Source of the DNA: Mangrovibacterium marinum
GTDB taxonomy: Bacteria; Bacteroidota; Bacteroidia; Bacteroidales; Prolixibacteraceae
Length of the DNA: 64,000 bases
Assembly: GCF_003046625.1 (NCBI RefSeq)
Contig: NZ_QAAD01000010.1
Coordinates: 105,719 to 169,718 of the forward strand
Reading direction: 5' to 3'
Position 1 is the first letter of the stretch, and the number at the start of each line of letters is the position of its first letter. Below, piece after piece: positions 27,002 through 36,529 of the stretch. Under the pieces are notes generated by a model. The model had not been told where the DNA came from. It did no database searches and was given only the letters and a program-made list of their open reading frames with translations. Made by a program: the position numbers and the translations under genes.

Positions 27002-27775
27002 TTATTGGGCCGAATCATTCGGTCGCTTGTTCACAAGCCAGGCTTTAAACTCCGACGCTTTATTCTTACTGATAAATATACGTTCCGGTGCATCCACGTC
27101 GAGAGTCACCAATAGCCGGTTGTCAAACCAAACCGTAATGTTGGTTACACTGTCGCGCGCAACAATAAATTGCTTGTTGGCCCGGATAAAATCCGACGGG
27201 TTCAGGGTACTGATGATTTGTTCCAGTGCTTTCGCATAGGGGTAGCTCTGCCCGCTCTTCAAGTGGATGGAGGTGTTTTTTTCGCTGGTATAGAAAAAGG
27301 CGATGTCGTGCACATTAACCGGTTTTAATTGGTCCTTCCACGGAACCAGTATTTTGTCGGTGAAGCCCGAGCGGGGCGACAAATCGGCGAGATTCGACAG
27401 GTGTGTGGCCAGCTCGCCCGAGGTCCATTTCCGAAATTTATGCAGTGCTCGTTCCAGTTCTTCCGGTTTTATAGGTTTCAGCAGATAGTCGATGCTATTG
27501 ACTTTAAAAGCCTCAATGGCGTGCTCGTCGTAGGCCGTGGTGAAAATTACGGGAGTCTCAATCTCAATGGCATCGAATATGGCAAAGGCAGAACCGTCCG
27601 AGAGGTGAATGTCCATGAAGATCAGGTCGGGCTTTTGGTTATGCTGCATCCAATGCACAGTTTGGCGGATGCTTTCGGTATTGCCGATTACCTGAATTGT
27701 TGGATCGATCGCGGTGATGATTGCCGAGAGGTTTTCAAAAGCAACGGTTTCGTCTTCTACAATTAAAACTTTCAT
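27002..27775 (-). CDS. LytTR-family response regulator
   Basis: The 257-residue protein has an N-terminal receiver domain with the acidic pocket (VEDE, residues 6-9), phospho-acceptor D55 (FMDIHLSD) and the K of DYLLKPIKP. A C-terminal LytTR DNA-binding domain follows from about residue 145 (LVPWKDQLKPVNVHDI.., KQFIVARDSV). It lies 1 bp after the stop of the LytS-like kinase gene, so the two form a two-component pair. It probably controls nearby genes; the large minus-strand operon ends just upstream of the kinase gene, but no direct link is visible in the sequence. Confidence 0.9.
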   Translation of the reverse strand: MKVLIVEDETVAFENLSAIITAIDPTIQVIGNTESIRQTVHWMQHNQKPDLIFMDIHLSDGSAFAIFDAIEIETPVIFTTAYDEHAIEAFKVNSIDYLLKPIKPEELERALHKFRKWTSGELATHLSNLADLSPRSGFTDKILVPWKDQLKPVNVHDIAFFYTSEKNTSIHLKSGQSYPYAKALEQIISTLNPSDFIRANKQFIVARDSVTNITVWFDNRLLVTLDVDAPERIFISKNKASEFKAWLVNKRPNDSAQ

Positions 27776-27776
27776 C

Positions 27777-28790
27777 TTATGGCTTTAACGGTAAAATTAC
27801 GGTGAATAGTTTCTCCGATTGGAGAATGCGGATCTGTTTGTTCATTAACAGATGAAAACGGTTCTCCAGATTTTTAAGGCCTGTGCCGTTCGTTACCGGA
27901 GCTGTAATCTTTGGAAATATGGGGTTCGAGATCAGCAGTTCGTCATTTTCGTTTAGCTCGATTTCAATCTGCATTTTATTTTCACTATCAATCACGTTGT
28001 GAACCACAATGTTATCCACTAAGGGCAGCAACGACAAGGCCGGTAGTTTCAGATGTCGTTTGTCTTCGGGAACCCGAATGTTGAATAGCAGTTTGTTGGC
28101 GAACCGGATTTCAAGCATGTACCGGAAGGCTTCAACGAATTTTAGTTCCTCTCCGAGGCTCACCAGACTTTTCTTTTCACTTTGAAGAATGTATCGGAAA
28201 ACATCGGATAATTTACTGACGAAGGCCAGGGTTATTTCATCATCCTTCTTGCGGATTAATGCGGTCAGACTATTCAGCGAGTTGAAGAAAAAATGCGGAT
28301 TAATCTGGTTGGCCAGGGCATCGCAACGGCTTTGCAGATTTTCAATTTTCAACTGTTCAATTTCCTGTTCTTTTTTGCGTTGCACGGCATACAGCTGATA
28401 AACATGACCGAACAATGAAAATAAGATACAGGCCACAACAAACTGAAATAGCAAAATACTTCCGAAGCAATCGGCTTTTGTGCAGGTTGAAAGGGAGATC
28501 AAAGCATAAATTCCGTAGGCAATACCGCAAATTAAAGAATTGAACAGTAGGCGTTTGCTGAAATTTAGTGAGTCGACTTTTCGAAGATTCACCTTTAGAA
28601 GAATGAAAGCCAACAAGCTGAAAAACAGATAGCGGAAAACGAAAAAAATGATGTGTTTCAGTTTGGCCGCCTCATCCATATAGCTGAGTTCCCATGGCAG
28701 GAACGAAATGTTTGGGTAGCTAATGAAAACTGCACTAATGAAGCTTACCAAAATAATTTTGCCTGTATTAAATTGATGGAGAAATTTCAT
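27777..28790 (-). CDS. LytS-like sensor histidine kinase
   Basis: This 337-residue protein has four predicted membrane helices (~10-130), a coiled-coil segment with QEIEQLKIENLQSR, and the His_kinase domain with the phospho-accepting histidine in INPHFFFNSLNSL. The C-terminal ATPase lobe has an N-box-like LVDNIVVHNVID and a G-box GTGLKNLENRF. The C-terminal domain is short, as in the family. No periplasmic sensor domain is present, so it likely senses a membrane or intracellular cue. It is paired with the LytTR regulator. Confidence 0.9.
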   Translation of the reverse strand: MKFLHQFNTGKIILVSFISAVFISYPNISFLPWELSYMDEAAKLKHIIFFVFRYLFFSLLAFILLKVNLRKVDSLNFSKRLLFNSLICGIAYGIYALISLSTCTKADCFGSILLFQFVVACILFSLFGHVYQLYAVQRKKEQEIEQLKIENLQSRCDALANQINPHFFFNSLNSLTALIRKKDDEITLAFVSKLSDVFRYILQSEKKSLVSLGEELKFVEAFRYMLEIRFANKLLFNIRVPEDKRHLKLPALSLLPLVDNIVVHNVIDSENKMQIEIELNENDELLISNPIFPKITAPVTNGTGLKNLENRFHLLMNKQIRILQSEKLFTVILPLKP

Positions 28791-28849
28791 TGGTATACCG
28801 CTTGATATTAATTTTTTTGATCCGGAAAAATACGTTAAATATTCAAATC

Positions 28850-28878
28850 TTTCCGCTTTGGCACTGCCAAAGCGGAAA
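28850..28878. terminator. Perfect 13-bp hairpin at the end of the large operon
   Basis: TTTCCGCTTTGGC (28850-28862) and GCCAAAGCGGAAA (28866-28878) form a 13-bp stem with a 3-nt loop, 38 bp beyond the last gene of the minus-strand operon. There is no long T-run on either side. It may act as a terminator or 3' stabiliser separating the operon from the kinase gene. Confidence 0.6.
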
Positions 28879-28916
28879 ATAAGCTACTGATCACGAAAAG
28901 GCCAGCTTTAGTTGGT

Positions 28917-30194
28917 TTACTTAATCAGGTAGGCCATCAACGCAGTGCCGTGGCGAACATACAACACGCCATCGTTAATCACCGGATGAGCCCAATGGGG
29001 GCCTTGTCCTTTTTTGATGGCGAATTGACTAACCACGTCGAATGCTTCGGGACTAGCTTTTACCAGTCCGACGTAACCTCGTTTTTCATCGTAGCAATAC
29101 AACATGTTGTCGGCTGCTATGATGGATCCTTTGCTTTTGCCGCTTCCCCAGTCGGTATTGTATTTTGTCTCGCCGGTCATCCAGTCAACGGCAACCCAAT
29201 TTCCTTTGCTGTTGTTGAGCCAGTTGGAGCCGTAGATCGTTCCGTCGACTAAAACAAAGCCACCGAGATGGGTGTCCAGATCATCGTTTCTCCAAAGCAG
29301 CTCAACGCCCGCCAGATCGTCGTTTAGTTGAAGCATGAACGAGTTCATATCATATCCGTTGCAGACAAAGATTTTACCGTCTTTAAAAAGCGGCGTGTTG
29401 GGCGATATTTTCTCCCAGCCGTGTTCTTCTGCATTATGCCCGAAATCGTCAAAGCTCCACATCACTTTTCCGTCATCCGGATTTACCCCCATCACTCGCT
29501 TGCCGGTTAAAGCAACAATCTGTTTTTTGCCCTTATACTCGATTAGCAGCGGAGAAGCATAGTTGCATATTTCCCCGAAAGCTTCCGTTTTCCATACTGT
29601 TTCACCTGTTTGGGCATCGAGGGCCACCATGGCGGTTTGATCACCGCCCGGCGAGAAGATCACTTTATTGTCGAACACCAGCGGTGATTCCGAAATGCCC
29701 CAGATGCCGGTTTTTACGCCAAATTTTGCGGAGCCGTCAATCGCCCAGGCAATGTCTCCCGATTCGGTATCAATACAGACCACTTCGCCAGTTCCTGAAA
29801 CGACATAAGCCATGGTGCCGACAATAGTTGGTGTTGTGCGCGTTTCGGGATACGACTTGAGCCATGGCGTTCCGTAAACAATTGTGTATTGCTTTTGTCC
29901 ATCCATCGTATAGGCCGAGAAGATCTCCTTGTTCTCCTCCTCGTTCATACCCGTGATGTAGATGTGTCCGTTGGCGATAACCGGCGATGAATAGCCTTTC
30001 CCGGCATCGTCGGTTTCCCATAGTTGCTTGGGGCCTTCGGCTGGCCACTCTTTCAGCAGCCCGGTTTCGGGATAAATGCCATCTCGGTTTGGGCCGCGCC
30101 AGCCCTGTTGATCTTGCCCATTCAAATTCATCGCCATTGCCGCAAATGCCAGCAAGGTCCAATAACGGAGTTTTCTGTTGTTGTGTTTTTTCAT
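28917..30194 (-). CDS. PQQ-like beta-propeller protein, exported (operon gene 19)
   Basis: This 425-residue protein has a signal peptide (..FAAMAMNLNGQ) and eight-bladed PQQ-like repeats throughout (for example GYSSPVIANGHIYITG, ALDAQTGETVWK, GGFVLVDGTIYGS). The mature N-terminus holds WRGPNRDGIYPETGL, a phrase shared in shortened form with four other propellers in the same operon. The fold resembles quinoprotein dehydrogenases and BamB-type scaffolds. I see no CxxCH haem motif and cannot confirm the PQQ/Ca2+ ligands. It is closest to the propeller at 47262-48467. It is the last gene of the operon, 21 bp after the glycosyltransferase. Confidence 0.85.
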   Translation of the reverse strand: MKKHNNRKLRYWTLLAFAAMAMNLNGQDQQGWRGPNRDGIYPETGLLKEWPAEGPKQLWETDDAGKGYSSPVIANGHIYITGMNEEENKEIFSAYTMDGQKQYTIVYGTPWLKSYPETRTTPTIVGTMAYVVSGTGEVVCIDTESGDIAWAIDGSAKFGVKTGIWGISESPLVFDNKVIFSPGGDQTAMVALDAQTGETVWKTEAFGEICNYASPLLIEYKGKKQIVALTGKRVMGVNPDDGKVMWSFDDFGHNAEEHGWEKISPNTPLFKDGKIFVCNGYDMNSFMLQLNDDLAGVELLWRNDDLDTHLGGFVLVDGTIYGSNWLNNSKGNWVAVDWMTGETKYNTDWGSGKSKGSIIAADNMLYCYDEKRGYVGLVKASPEAFDVVSQFAIKKGQGPHWAHPVINDGVLYVRHGTALMAYLIK

Positions 30195-30215
30195 TTTGGT
30201 GTTTTTTGTTGTGTT

Positions 30216-31484
30216 TTAGTTGTTTATACAGTTTTTATATACATCCAGAAGTTTGTCAACCATCACCGAGGCGTTGTACCTTTCTTTTCCAAGAAGGATG
30301 GCTTTGTTTCTCAATTCGTTGAAGGAGGAGGAATCGCTAAATGCCTGCTCGAGCGCTTTGGCTAAAGCATCGGCCGTGTTCGGTTGATAGAGAATGCCGG
30401 CATCGGCCACAATTTCGGGGATCGATCCGGTCGCCGGTTCAACAACGGGAACCCCGGCAGCAAATGCTTCACACAAATAGAGGCCGATGCCTTCATCGAA
30501 GGTTAACGGAACGGAAAGCACAGAAATTGATTGATAGAACTCCCGGTGCAGGTCGATATTGTAAGTCTCTTGAAAGTCCACGTCGTCATGGTAAGGCCGA
30601 AGCTTGCTTTTGAGTTCGTTCAAAAACTTCTTGTCCAGATCGTTGAAGCCTCCGCCGACTTTTAGTTTAAGATCGGGAATTGTATTTTGTTCTTTCAATT
30701 TCAGAAATGCGTCGACCAGGATGTGTAGGCCGCTTTTCTCGCACATTCGGTAGAAAAAACCAATAACCGGAACTTTCGGACTTGCCGGGTTGGGATATTT
30801 TTCTTCGTCAAATCCGGGGTACACAAGCTCGATCTTGCGGTTGCCGGAAAGCTTCTTTTGGGCAATAGCTCTGTAATAGTCGCTGGTTGTTATCAGCTTG
30901 TCGACAAACTGTGTTGCATTATCGATTTGCTGCCAGGCCCGGTTTGCATAACGTTCTTCCATCTTGTCAATCCACACTTCTTCATCCTGAAGTGAGCACA
31001 CGATGGGAACCTGAAGCTGTGTGCGCAGAAACTTCGCAATGCCGATTAGCAACGAGCTGGACAGGTGGATGATATCGGGCTTCTCGCTTGTCCCGATCCA
31101 TTCGATCATTTTGTTTATTTCAGTGATAAAGACGGGGTCTTCACCGGTTATCATGGATAGAGTCAACTCTTCCAATCCTTTCGGGGTGGTTGTTCCCGAT
31201 TTGGAGGCTGCGTAATTCAGCATGAAGTCAGAGCCGGTGAGCTGTTCCATCCAAGCGGGCATCTTGCTTTTTCGAAAAAACTTATGCGCCAGATAGTAAG
31301 TTGTTGCCGGAAAGAACAGCGGACTGTCTGATTGAAAAGAGGCATGTTTTAGCGGCAGGTAAAGCGGCGTAATCACCACATCGTGTCCAGCTTTGCGCAA
31401 GGCCGAGGCATACAGGTTATCGCGGAAACAATTGCCGCAATAAAACTGATCGCCGGCACCGGGTATGATAAAAAGAACCTTCAT
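30216..31484 (-). CDS. Glycosyltransferase family 4 (operon gene 18)
   Basis: The 422-residue GT-B enzyme opens with a KVLFIIPGAGDQFYCGNCFRDN segment. It carries the retaining-GT4 C-terminal donor site FDEGIGLYLCEAFAAGVPVVEP (split E-x7-E) followed by GSIPEIV. No membrane helix or signal is present, so it works in the cytoplasm and transfers an activated sugar to an unknown acceptor. In this operon a polyprenoid or a cyclised terpenoid is a possible acceptor (inference). Its start lies 15 bp after the ABC permease stop. Confidence 0.88.
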   Translation of the reverse strand: MKVLFIIPGAGDQFYCGNCFRDNLYASALRKAGHDVVITPLYLPLKHASFQSDSPLFFPATTYYLAHKFFRKSKMPAWMEQLTGSDFMLNYAASKSGTTTPKGLEELTLSMITGEDPVFITEINKMIEWIGTSEKPDIIHLSSSLLIGIAKFLRTQLQVPIVCSLQDEEVWIDKMEERYANRAWQQIDNATQFVDKLITTSDYYRAIAQKKLSGNRKIELVYPGFDEEKYPNPASPKVPVIGFFYRMCEKSGLHILVDAFLKLKEQNTIPDLKLKVGGGFNDLDKKFLNELKSKLRPYHDDVDFQETYNIDLHREFYQSISVLSVPLTFDEGIGLYLCEAFAAGVPVVEPATGSIPEIVADAGILYQPNTADALAKALEQAFSDSSSFNELRNKAILLGKERYNASVMVDKLLDVYKNCINN

Positions 31485-31499
31485 CGTTCGTTTTCAGTT

Positions 31500-34400
31500 T
31501 TACGGGTTTTTATCAAGATGATCGGTTTGCCGTTCAATTGTGCTGACTTCGCGCAGCACGACTTTTTTAACAAACAGAACGATACAAATTAAAAAGAAGA
31601 GGCTTAGGATCAGCGCCATTAGCCATACTTCAAGGCTGACGACCGGTATGTTGGGAGCGACTGCTACCAATGAGCCAACGATGCCGGCCACCAGCGCATA
31701 AACCGGAACCAGCAAGTTCTCACGATAAAGCAGTTGACCGATTTTAGCAGAGTTGAAGCCGAGCGTGAAATACAACTTGATTTCAGACTCGCGAGTCGTT
31801 AGGTTTTTCCGAATGACAATGATAAAGGCCACGATTCCGAGCAGCAGTCCGAGCCCGCCTAAGGTCATGAAAATGCTCAGATAGGTGTCGGTTACCGAGT
31901 TGAACTGTCGCAAACGGTCGTTCGTGCTTGTTACAATCACGCCATATTCGTTCAGGGCTTGAGTGAGCAGTTTTTTGGTCGATTGCACTTGCTCGTCGCT
32001 TGTTTTGACGAGGAATACTTCGCTGCCCGAATTCGCTTTCCAAATTTCAGAGAACAGGTTGCGATCCATCAGAATATTTCCCTGGAAAACGGAATTGGCA
32101 ATTGTGCCGACTATTTGAACGGCAATGTCCTTCCCGTTATCAGCTTGGTAGTGCAGCGTGTCGCCAATACTTTTTACCAGGCTCCATTGCAGCACCGTGG
32201 CGTCAACCAGAGCCGGATATACGGTGTCGGCTGCGGTTTTCATTCGGGCAAAAAGTTGTTCCCGGTTCCAATCATTCAAACTTTTTTGAATTTTAAAATG
32301 GCTGGCCTCGAGTTGAGCCATGTCCACAGCTAAAACAGTAGGCGTACTGACTTTATTCAGGTTCAGGCAGCTGGCTTCATCGGCCTGATGTCGTAAACAT
32401 TGCAGAACTTCAGTGTTGGCAGGAAGGTCTGTCAACCGCAATTTTGCCTTTCCCTCAGGGCTGTTCATGTCGTAGTAAACAGGAACACTGCTTTCGCACC
32501 ATAGTGAGTAACCGCCGGTTCCGTTTAATATTTTGGAGTGATCGGAAAAGTCTTGTCGGTTAAGGCCAACAGAGAAAACAATGAAGATACCCATGGCTAG
32601 CGAGAAAAAAGCCAGTACGGCTTGTTTCTTATTGGCCTGAATCGTTTTCCATTTAAGTTTATCCGTACTGAGTTTTGTGGAGCATGAATTTCCCATAGTG
32701 GCCAGTAAAAAATTGCCCCACAGTGCGAAAGTGCCAATCAAAATAACACCAATGACCATGAACACTGCAACAGATTGGAGTACGATGATGTTAATCAGTA
32801 GTAGGATGATTGACAGGATGCTTGCAGTGATAGCCCCGGTTTTCAATCTTTTGCGAGAAGTAACTGGCTTAAGCTGTTTTCGCTCCCGGAGGCTGCGGAT
32901 AATTACCCGGTGGATGAGCCCAAATGACAGCAATAGACCGACGAACAGACCAATCAGGATGGTTTGCAGATTCAGGTAAACGCCAAAGCCTTCGGTGTGG
33001 GTGGCACCTTGCCAAACATTGCCGAGCAGCCACATCACCAGTGCGGTATACAGGAAGCCGGCAACAACGCCGCCAATAGCCGAAATGACAATCACGGGAG
33101 CTGACTCGGTCCACAGGATACGAACGATTCGCTTTCGCGGGTAGCCGATTGCTTTCAGCAGGGCAATTTCGTGGCGGCGCTGGTAAATCATTTCCGAGAA
33201 CGGGATGATTAACAGGAGCATAGCTGAAAGGATAATGAAGAATCCCAGCGAAAGAAAAAGGCTTGAAAAGTCCACACCGTTTCTAGCAGCGTACAGACCG
33301 GCTTCACGCGGATAGATGAGTTGAATGCCAAATTCTTCTGCCGTTATTTTTGAGAGGTCTGGCTGGCCGTTTTCAATTCGAACAGCTGTTGCTGCACCGT
33401 AGGCGTTTTTCCATTTGTCGGCAATAGCCTGGTACGAGATAATTGCTTTTGGCGTGCTGCGGTAAGTTGCCCAGTAATCTTCATCTTCTTTGCTGATCAG
33501 ATCCATGTTGATCGGAAGATCGGCGTCCCACTCGGTGCATCGATCAACATTCGACAATCCAGGAAAATCAGCGCTAAGTGTACTGTCAGCCTGTAATTCA
33601 GCGATGGGGACGATTTTACGCACACTCAGTTTTAAAGAGTCTTCCTTTAAATTTTTCAATGCTGTTGCGGTGTAGTAGCTGATCCATACTGAATCGCCCA
33701 TCTGAGCATTCAGTCGTTTGGCAGAATAGTCGGAAAGAATAATTTCGTCGCTTTTTAAATGTTCTTCCGAATAGGAATCCATAGCTGTTACAAACGAGTA
33801 GGGGATGGACTCGTCCGTTTTTCGAATGGAATTGGCCAGGTAGGAGAAAAGGCGGTTTGTATGCACATTATTTTCGCAGATATCCTTCACCACATTTTCG
33901 GGCAGGAATACCCGATCCGAGCTGATTTCGGTAAATCCATCATGAGCGCTTACTTTCAATCCGGAAACCGAGGGATTCCAGCTTTCGTTTAATTCGTTTT
34001 CGGTCATTTTTTGATCCGTCAGGATAAGGTTGATTTTACCTTCAGTTTCCATCGCTTCGGCCAGGTCAGCGCGGTTGATAAAGAGGTTGAAAGGAATGAT
34101 TTGTTCATTTTTCAGGCTGATATTACCGCCTTCTTCGGAACTGACAATTCCATCAAAAGAAAGTCTTAGGCTGGTTGTGTAGCTTTCGCTCACAAATAAA
34201 GAACCGCGGGGAATCAGTCCCGAAGCAGGCAGGCGAAGGACAAGGTCGCCGGGCAAATTGGCGCCGATTTCCTGACTCAATGCCGGGTTTATTTTTGCGC
34301 TTCCGGCGGCAATGTTCATATCGTCAACACCCCAAACCGTAACGGGAACCAGACGTCCGGAAACTGATAAAAAACCATTGGTGAGCAAAATGCCCCGGGC

Positions 34401-34643
34401 AGATGATCCAAATACCGGACTGGAGGCAAACTCTTCTGCCAGGAAGCTGCTCTGCGGGAAAATGACCGTTTCGGTGTTGCCCAGGCGCTCGTTTACCCGG
34501 TTGACAAGTGTACTGCGAACGGAGTTCCCGGTCAGCAAACTTCCCCCAATCACCATGACGGCTATCAGGATCGCGACCGCTGCCAGCTTATAGTAGCGGG
34601 CATAGTGCAGGATGTTTTTATGTGCCAGCGTACGATCGTTCAC
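31500..34643 (-). CDS. ABC transporter permease with two FtsX-like modules (operon gene 17)
   Basis: This 1047-residue membrane protein has an N-terminal helix (~20-45) and a large periplasmic region with MacB_PCD-like character. An FtsX core follows at ~470-600 with SEMIYQRRHEIALLKAIGYP. A further helix pair precedes a second periplasmic region, and a second FtsX-like core lies at the end (RESEIKLYFTLGFNSAKIGQL). Such type VII ABC systems use mechanical movement to export or extract lipoproteins, peptides or lipids rather than to pump across the membrane. Its start overlaps the ATPase gene by 4 bp. Confidence 0.88.
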   Translation of the reverse strand: MNDRTLAHKNILHYARYYKLAAVAILIAVMVIGGSLLTGNSVRSTLVNRVNERLGNTETVIFPQSSFLAEEFASSPVFGSSARGILLTNGFLSVSGRLVPVTVWGVDDMNIAAGSAKINPALSQEIGANLPGDLVLRLPASGLIPRGSLFVSESYTTSLRLSFDGIVSSEEGGNISLKNEQIIPFNLFINRADLAEAMETEGKINLILTDQKMTENELNESWNPSVSGLKVSAHDGFTEISSDRVFLPENVVKDICENNVHTNRLFSYLANSIRKTDESIPYSFVTAMDSYSEEHLKSDEIILSDYSAKRLNAQMGDSVWISYYTATALKNLKEDSLKLSVRKIVPIAELQADSTLSADFPGLSNVDRCTEWDADLPINMDLISKEDEDYWATYRSTPKAIISYQAIADKWKNAYGAATAVRIENGQPDLSKITAEEFGIQLIYPREAGLYAARNGVDFSSLFLSLGFFIILSAMLLLIIPFSEMIYQRRHEIALLKAIGYPRKRIVRILWTESAPVIVISAIGGVVAGFLYTALVMWLLGNVWQGATHTEGFGVYLNLQTILIGLFVGLLLSFGLIHRVIIRSLRERKQLKPVTSRKRLKTGAITASILSIILLLINIIVLQSVAVFMVIGVILIGTFALWGNFLLATMGNSCSTKLSTDKLKWKTIQANKKQAVLAFFSLAMGIFIVFSVGLNRQDFSDHSKILNGTGGYSLWCESSVPVYYDMNSPEGKAKLRLTDLPANTEVLQCLRHQADEASCLNLNKVSTPTVLAVDMAQLEASHFKIQKSLNDWNREQLFARMKTAADTVYPALVDATVLQWSLVKSIGDTLHYQADNGKDIAVQIVGTIANSVFQGNILMDRNLFSEIWKANSGSEVFLVKTSDEQVQSTKKLLTQALNEYGVIVTSTNDRLRQFNSVTDTYLSIFMTLGGLGLLLGIVAFIIVIRKNLTTRESEIKLYFTLGFNSAKIGQLLYRENLLVPVYALVAGIVGSLVAVAPNIPVVSLEVWLMALILSLFFLICIVLFVKKVVLREVSTIERQTDHLDKNP

Positions 34644-35311
34644 GATAGTCTCCCTTCTTTTAAAGTGAGAACCCGTTTGGCAGCCGCTGAAGTTTCATCG
34701 GAGTGAGTAACCATCAGAATGGTGGTGTTCAGCGTTTTGTTGACTTCAGACAGTAGTTTGGCAATATTCTGTGCGTTTTCCCGATCCAGCTGGCCGGTTG
34801 GCTCATCGGCCAGCAGCAGGAGCGGTTTCATAATCAGTGCGCGGCAAACAGCAACGCGGCTGGCTTCTCCGCCCGACAGGGTTTGTGGATATTGATTGGC
34901 GATTTCTTCTATCTGGGTGATTTGTAAGAGCTTTTTGGCATATTCTTCCTCGTCCGAGTTTGTGTGATTTTTATGGGCGAGTACCGGCAACAAAATATTC
35001 TCGAGGGCGGTGTATTGCGGCATCAGGCGGTGATCCTGAAAGACGAATCCAATTTGTTGATTTCGAAGCACCGCAAGGTCGACCGTTGAGGCTGTTACTT
35101 CCTTTTCAGCTAAACGATAGCTTCCTGAATCGGGAGGTAGCAAGGTTCCCAAAACAGACAGCAAGGTTGTTTTTCCGGAACCGGAGGCTCCTTTGATTGC
35201 CACAAAATCACCGGCTTCAACTTGAAGGTCGACGCCGCGAAGGACATGGTTGATCCTGTTTTCGCCGTCCCGGAAGTTTTTTTGTATGTTCGATAGTTCG
35301 AGTAATGCCAT
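34640..35311 (-). CDS. ABC transporter ATP-binding protein, LolD/MacB type (operon gene 16)
   Basis: This 223-residue ATPase has all canonical motifs: Walker A GASGSGKTT (~40-48), a Q-loop VFQDHRLMPQ, the signature LSGGEASRVAVCRAL, Walker B LLLLADEPTG and the H-loop VTHSDE. It partners the FtsX-like permease whose gene overlaps by 4 bp. The pair may move an envelope component made by the operon, such as a lipoprotein propeller or a lipid (inference). Confidence 0.92.
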   Translation of the reverse strand: MALLELSNIQKNFRDGENRINHVLRGVDLQVEAGDFVAIKGASGSGKTTLLSVLGTLLPPDSGSYRLAEKEVTASTVDLAVLRNQQIGFVFQDHRLMPQYTALENILLPVLAHKNHTNSDEEEYAKKLLQITQIEEIANQYPQTLSGGEASRVAVCRALIMKPLLLLADEPTGQLDRENAQNIAKLLSEVNKTLNTTILMVTHSDETSAAAKRVLTLKEGRLS

Positions 35312-35335
35312 CTTGTTTTGCTTTTTGTTTGTTCG

Positions 35336-36529
35336 CTAATTTTTTTCACCAAAGCAAAAGAGCGTGCCTTTTGCTGTCAAAATCATAAAGTGTCCGTCGA
35401 TAACTGCCGGCGATCCCACAATTTGTTCTCCGGTGTCGTATTCCCAAAGCTGGTTGCCGGTGGCAGACTCGTGGATGGAGATAATCCCTGATTTTGTGCA
35501 CACAATTATTTTGTCGTTACACACAAGCGGAGAACTTTCGCCTGTGTTGCCTTTCAGTAAAAATTTCCAGTTTTGGGTTCCTTTTCTCCGGTCAACAGAG
35601 CATAGGTATTGTTCGTCGGCCAGGTAGTACAGGTTTTCCGGGTCGAGGGCCGGTACCGAAACCATGGAGCCGTTGTCGGAACTTGCGGTAACCATCTTTC
35701 TGCTGCGGCTGATTTTTCCGTTTTCCAATTCAATTTCGTAAATGTTGCCTGTGTAATCGCTGACATAGCAAAAATTGCCCATGACGGCTGGTGATGCGGG
35801 AATATAGGCATCCAGCATAAGTGAGTCGGTTGGCATTCCTGTTTGGCAATCAATCACCCGCAGCCAGGAGTCGCACCCACCAAAGAGGACACTGCTTTTC
35901 CACAAGACCGCTGCACCATTAATGTAATAGCCCGACTCAAATTGGTTAATTGCTTTGCCGCTGTGGCTGTCGATGCAGTAGAAGTTGTTGTCGTAGCTGC
36001 CAAAGACGATGACTTGTTGTTGCTGAAAATCGCCCAAATTAGGCGATGCCGAAATCTGGCCCATTGTTTCGTAGTTCCAGATTGTATCTTTGGAGGCGAG
36101 CGACAGAGCCGTCATTTTACCATCAATCCGGCCAATGTACAGGATTGAATCATGAATCATCGGCGTTGCTTCAACAGCGGTATTCAGCTTGTATTCGAAG
36201 GTCAACTTTCCGCTCAAATCAACCCCTTTGATAAGGCCGCGCTTGTCGCACCAGTAGGTTGTCCCATTGTCGATAACAGGCGATGACACGGTGCGGGCAC
36301 CACCATTGTAGGACCATAGAAGGACCGGATTTTCGGGCAGCTGTTGAGATGAATATCCGCTAAGGCCTGCGTTCCCCCGAAACAGTTTCCAATCCATATT
36401 TCCTGATTTTTCGTGGTTTGAGGTTGAGCCCGTACAACTCGCCATCATCACTGTTAAAGCCATGAACGCGATGAGCGTGACCGGGATGGATTTCAATTTT
36501 TTCAATATGGCGAATATTCGGACAATCAT
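35336..36529 (-). CDS. PQQ-like beta-propeller lipoprotein (operon gene 15)
   Basis: This 397-residue lipoprotein has a signal peptide ending in the lipobox VMMASC (~residue 32). PQQ-like repeats follow, starting KLFRGNAGLSGYS and continuing with blades such as SSPVIDNGTTYWCD, PLVCNDKIIVCTKSG and GSPAVIDGHFMIL. It is anchored to the envelope, unlike the soluble propellers of the operon. Its start overlaps the NuoG-like gene stop by 4 bp, which ties it translationally to that electron-input module. No haem or metal motif was seen. Confidence 0.85.
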   Translation of the reverse strand: MIVRIFAILKKLKSIPVTLIAFMALTVMMASCTGSTSNHEKSGNMDWKLFRGNAGLSGYSSQQLPENPVLLWSYNGGARTVSSPVIDNGTTYWCDKRGLIKGVDLSGKLTFEYKLNTAVEATPMIHDSILYIGRIDGKMTALSLASKDTIWNYETMGQISASPNLGDFQQQQVIVFGSYDNNFYCIDSHSGKAINQFESGYYINGAAVLWKSSVLFGGCDSWLRVIDCQTGMPTDSLMLDAYIPASPAVMGNFCYVSDYTGNIYEIELENGKISRSRKMVTASSDNGSMVSVPALDPENLYYLADEQYLCSVDRRKGTQNWKFLLKGNTGESSPLVCNDKIIVCTKSGIISIHESATGNQLWEYDTGEQIVGSPAVIDGHFMILTAKGTLFCFGEKN

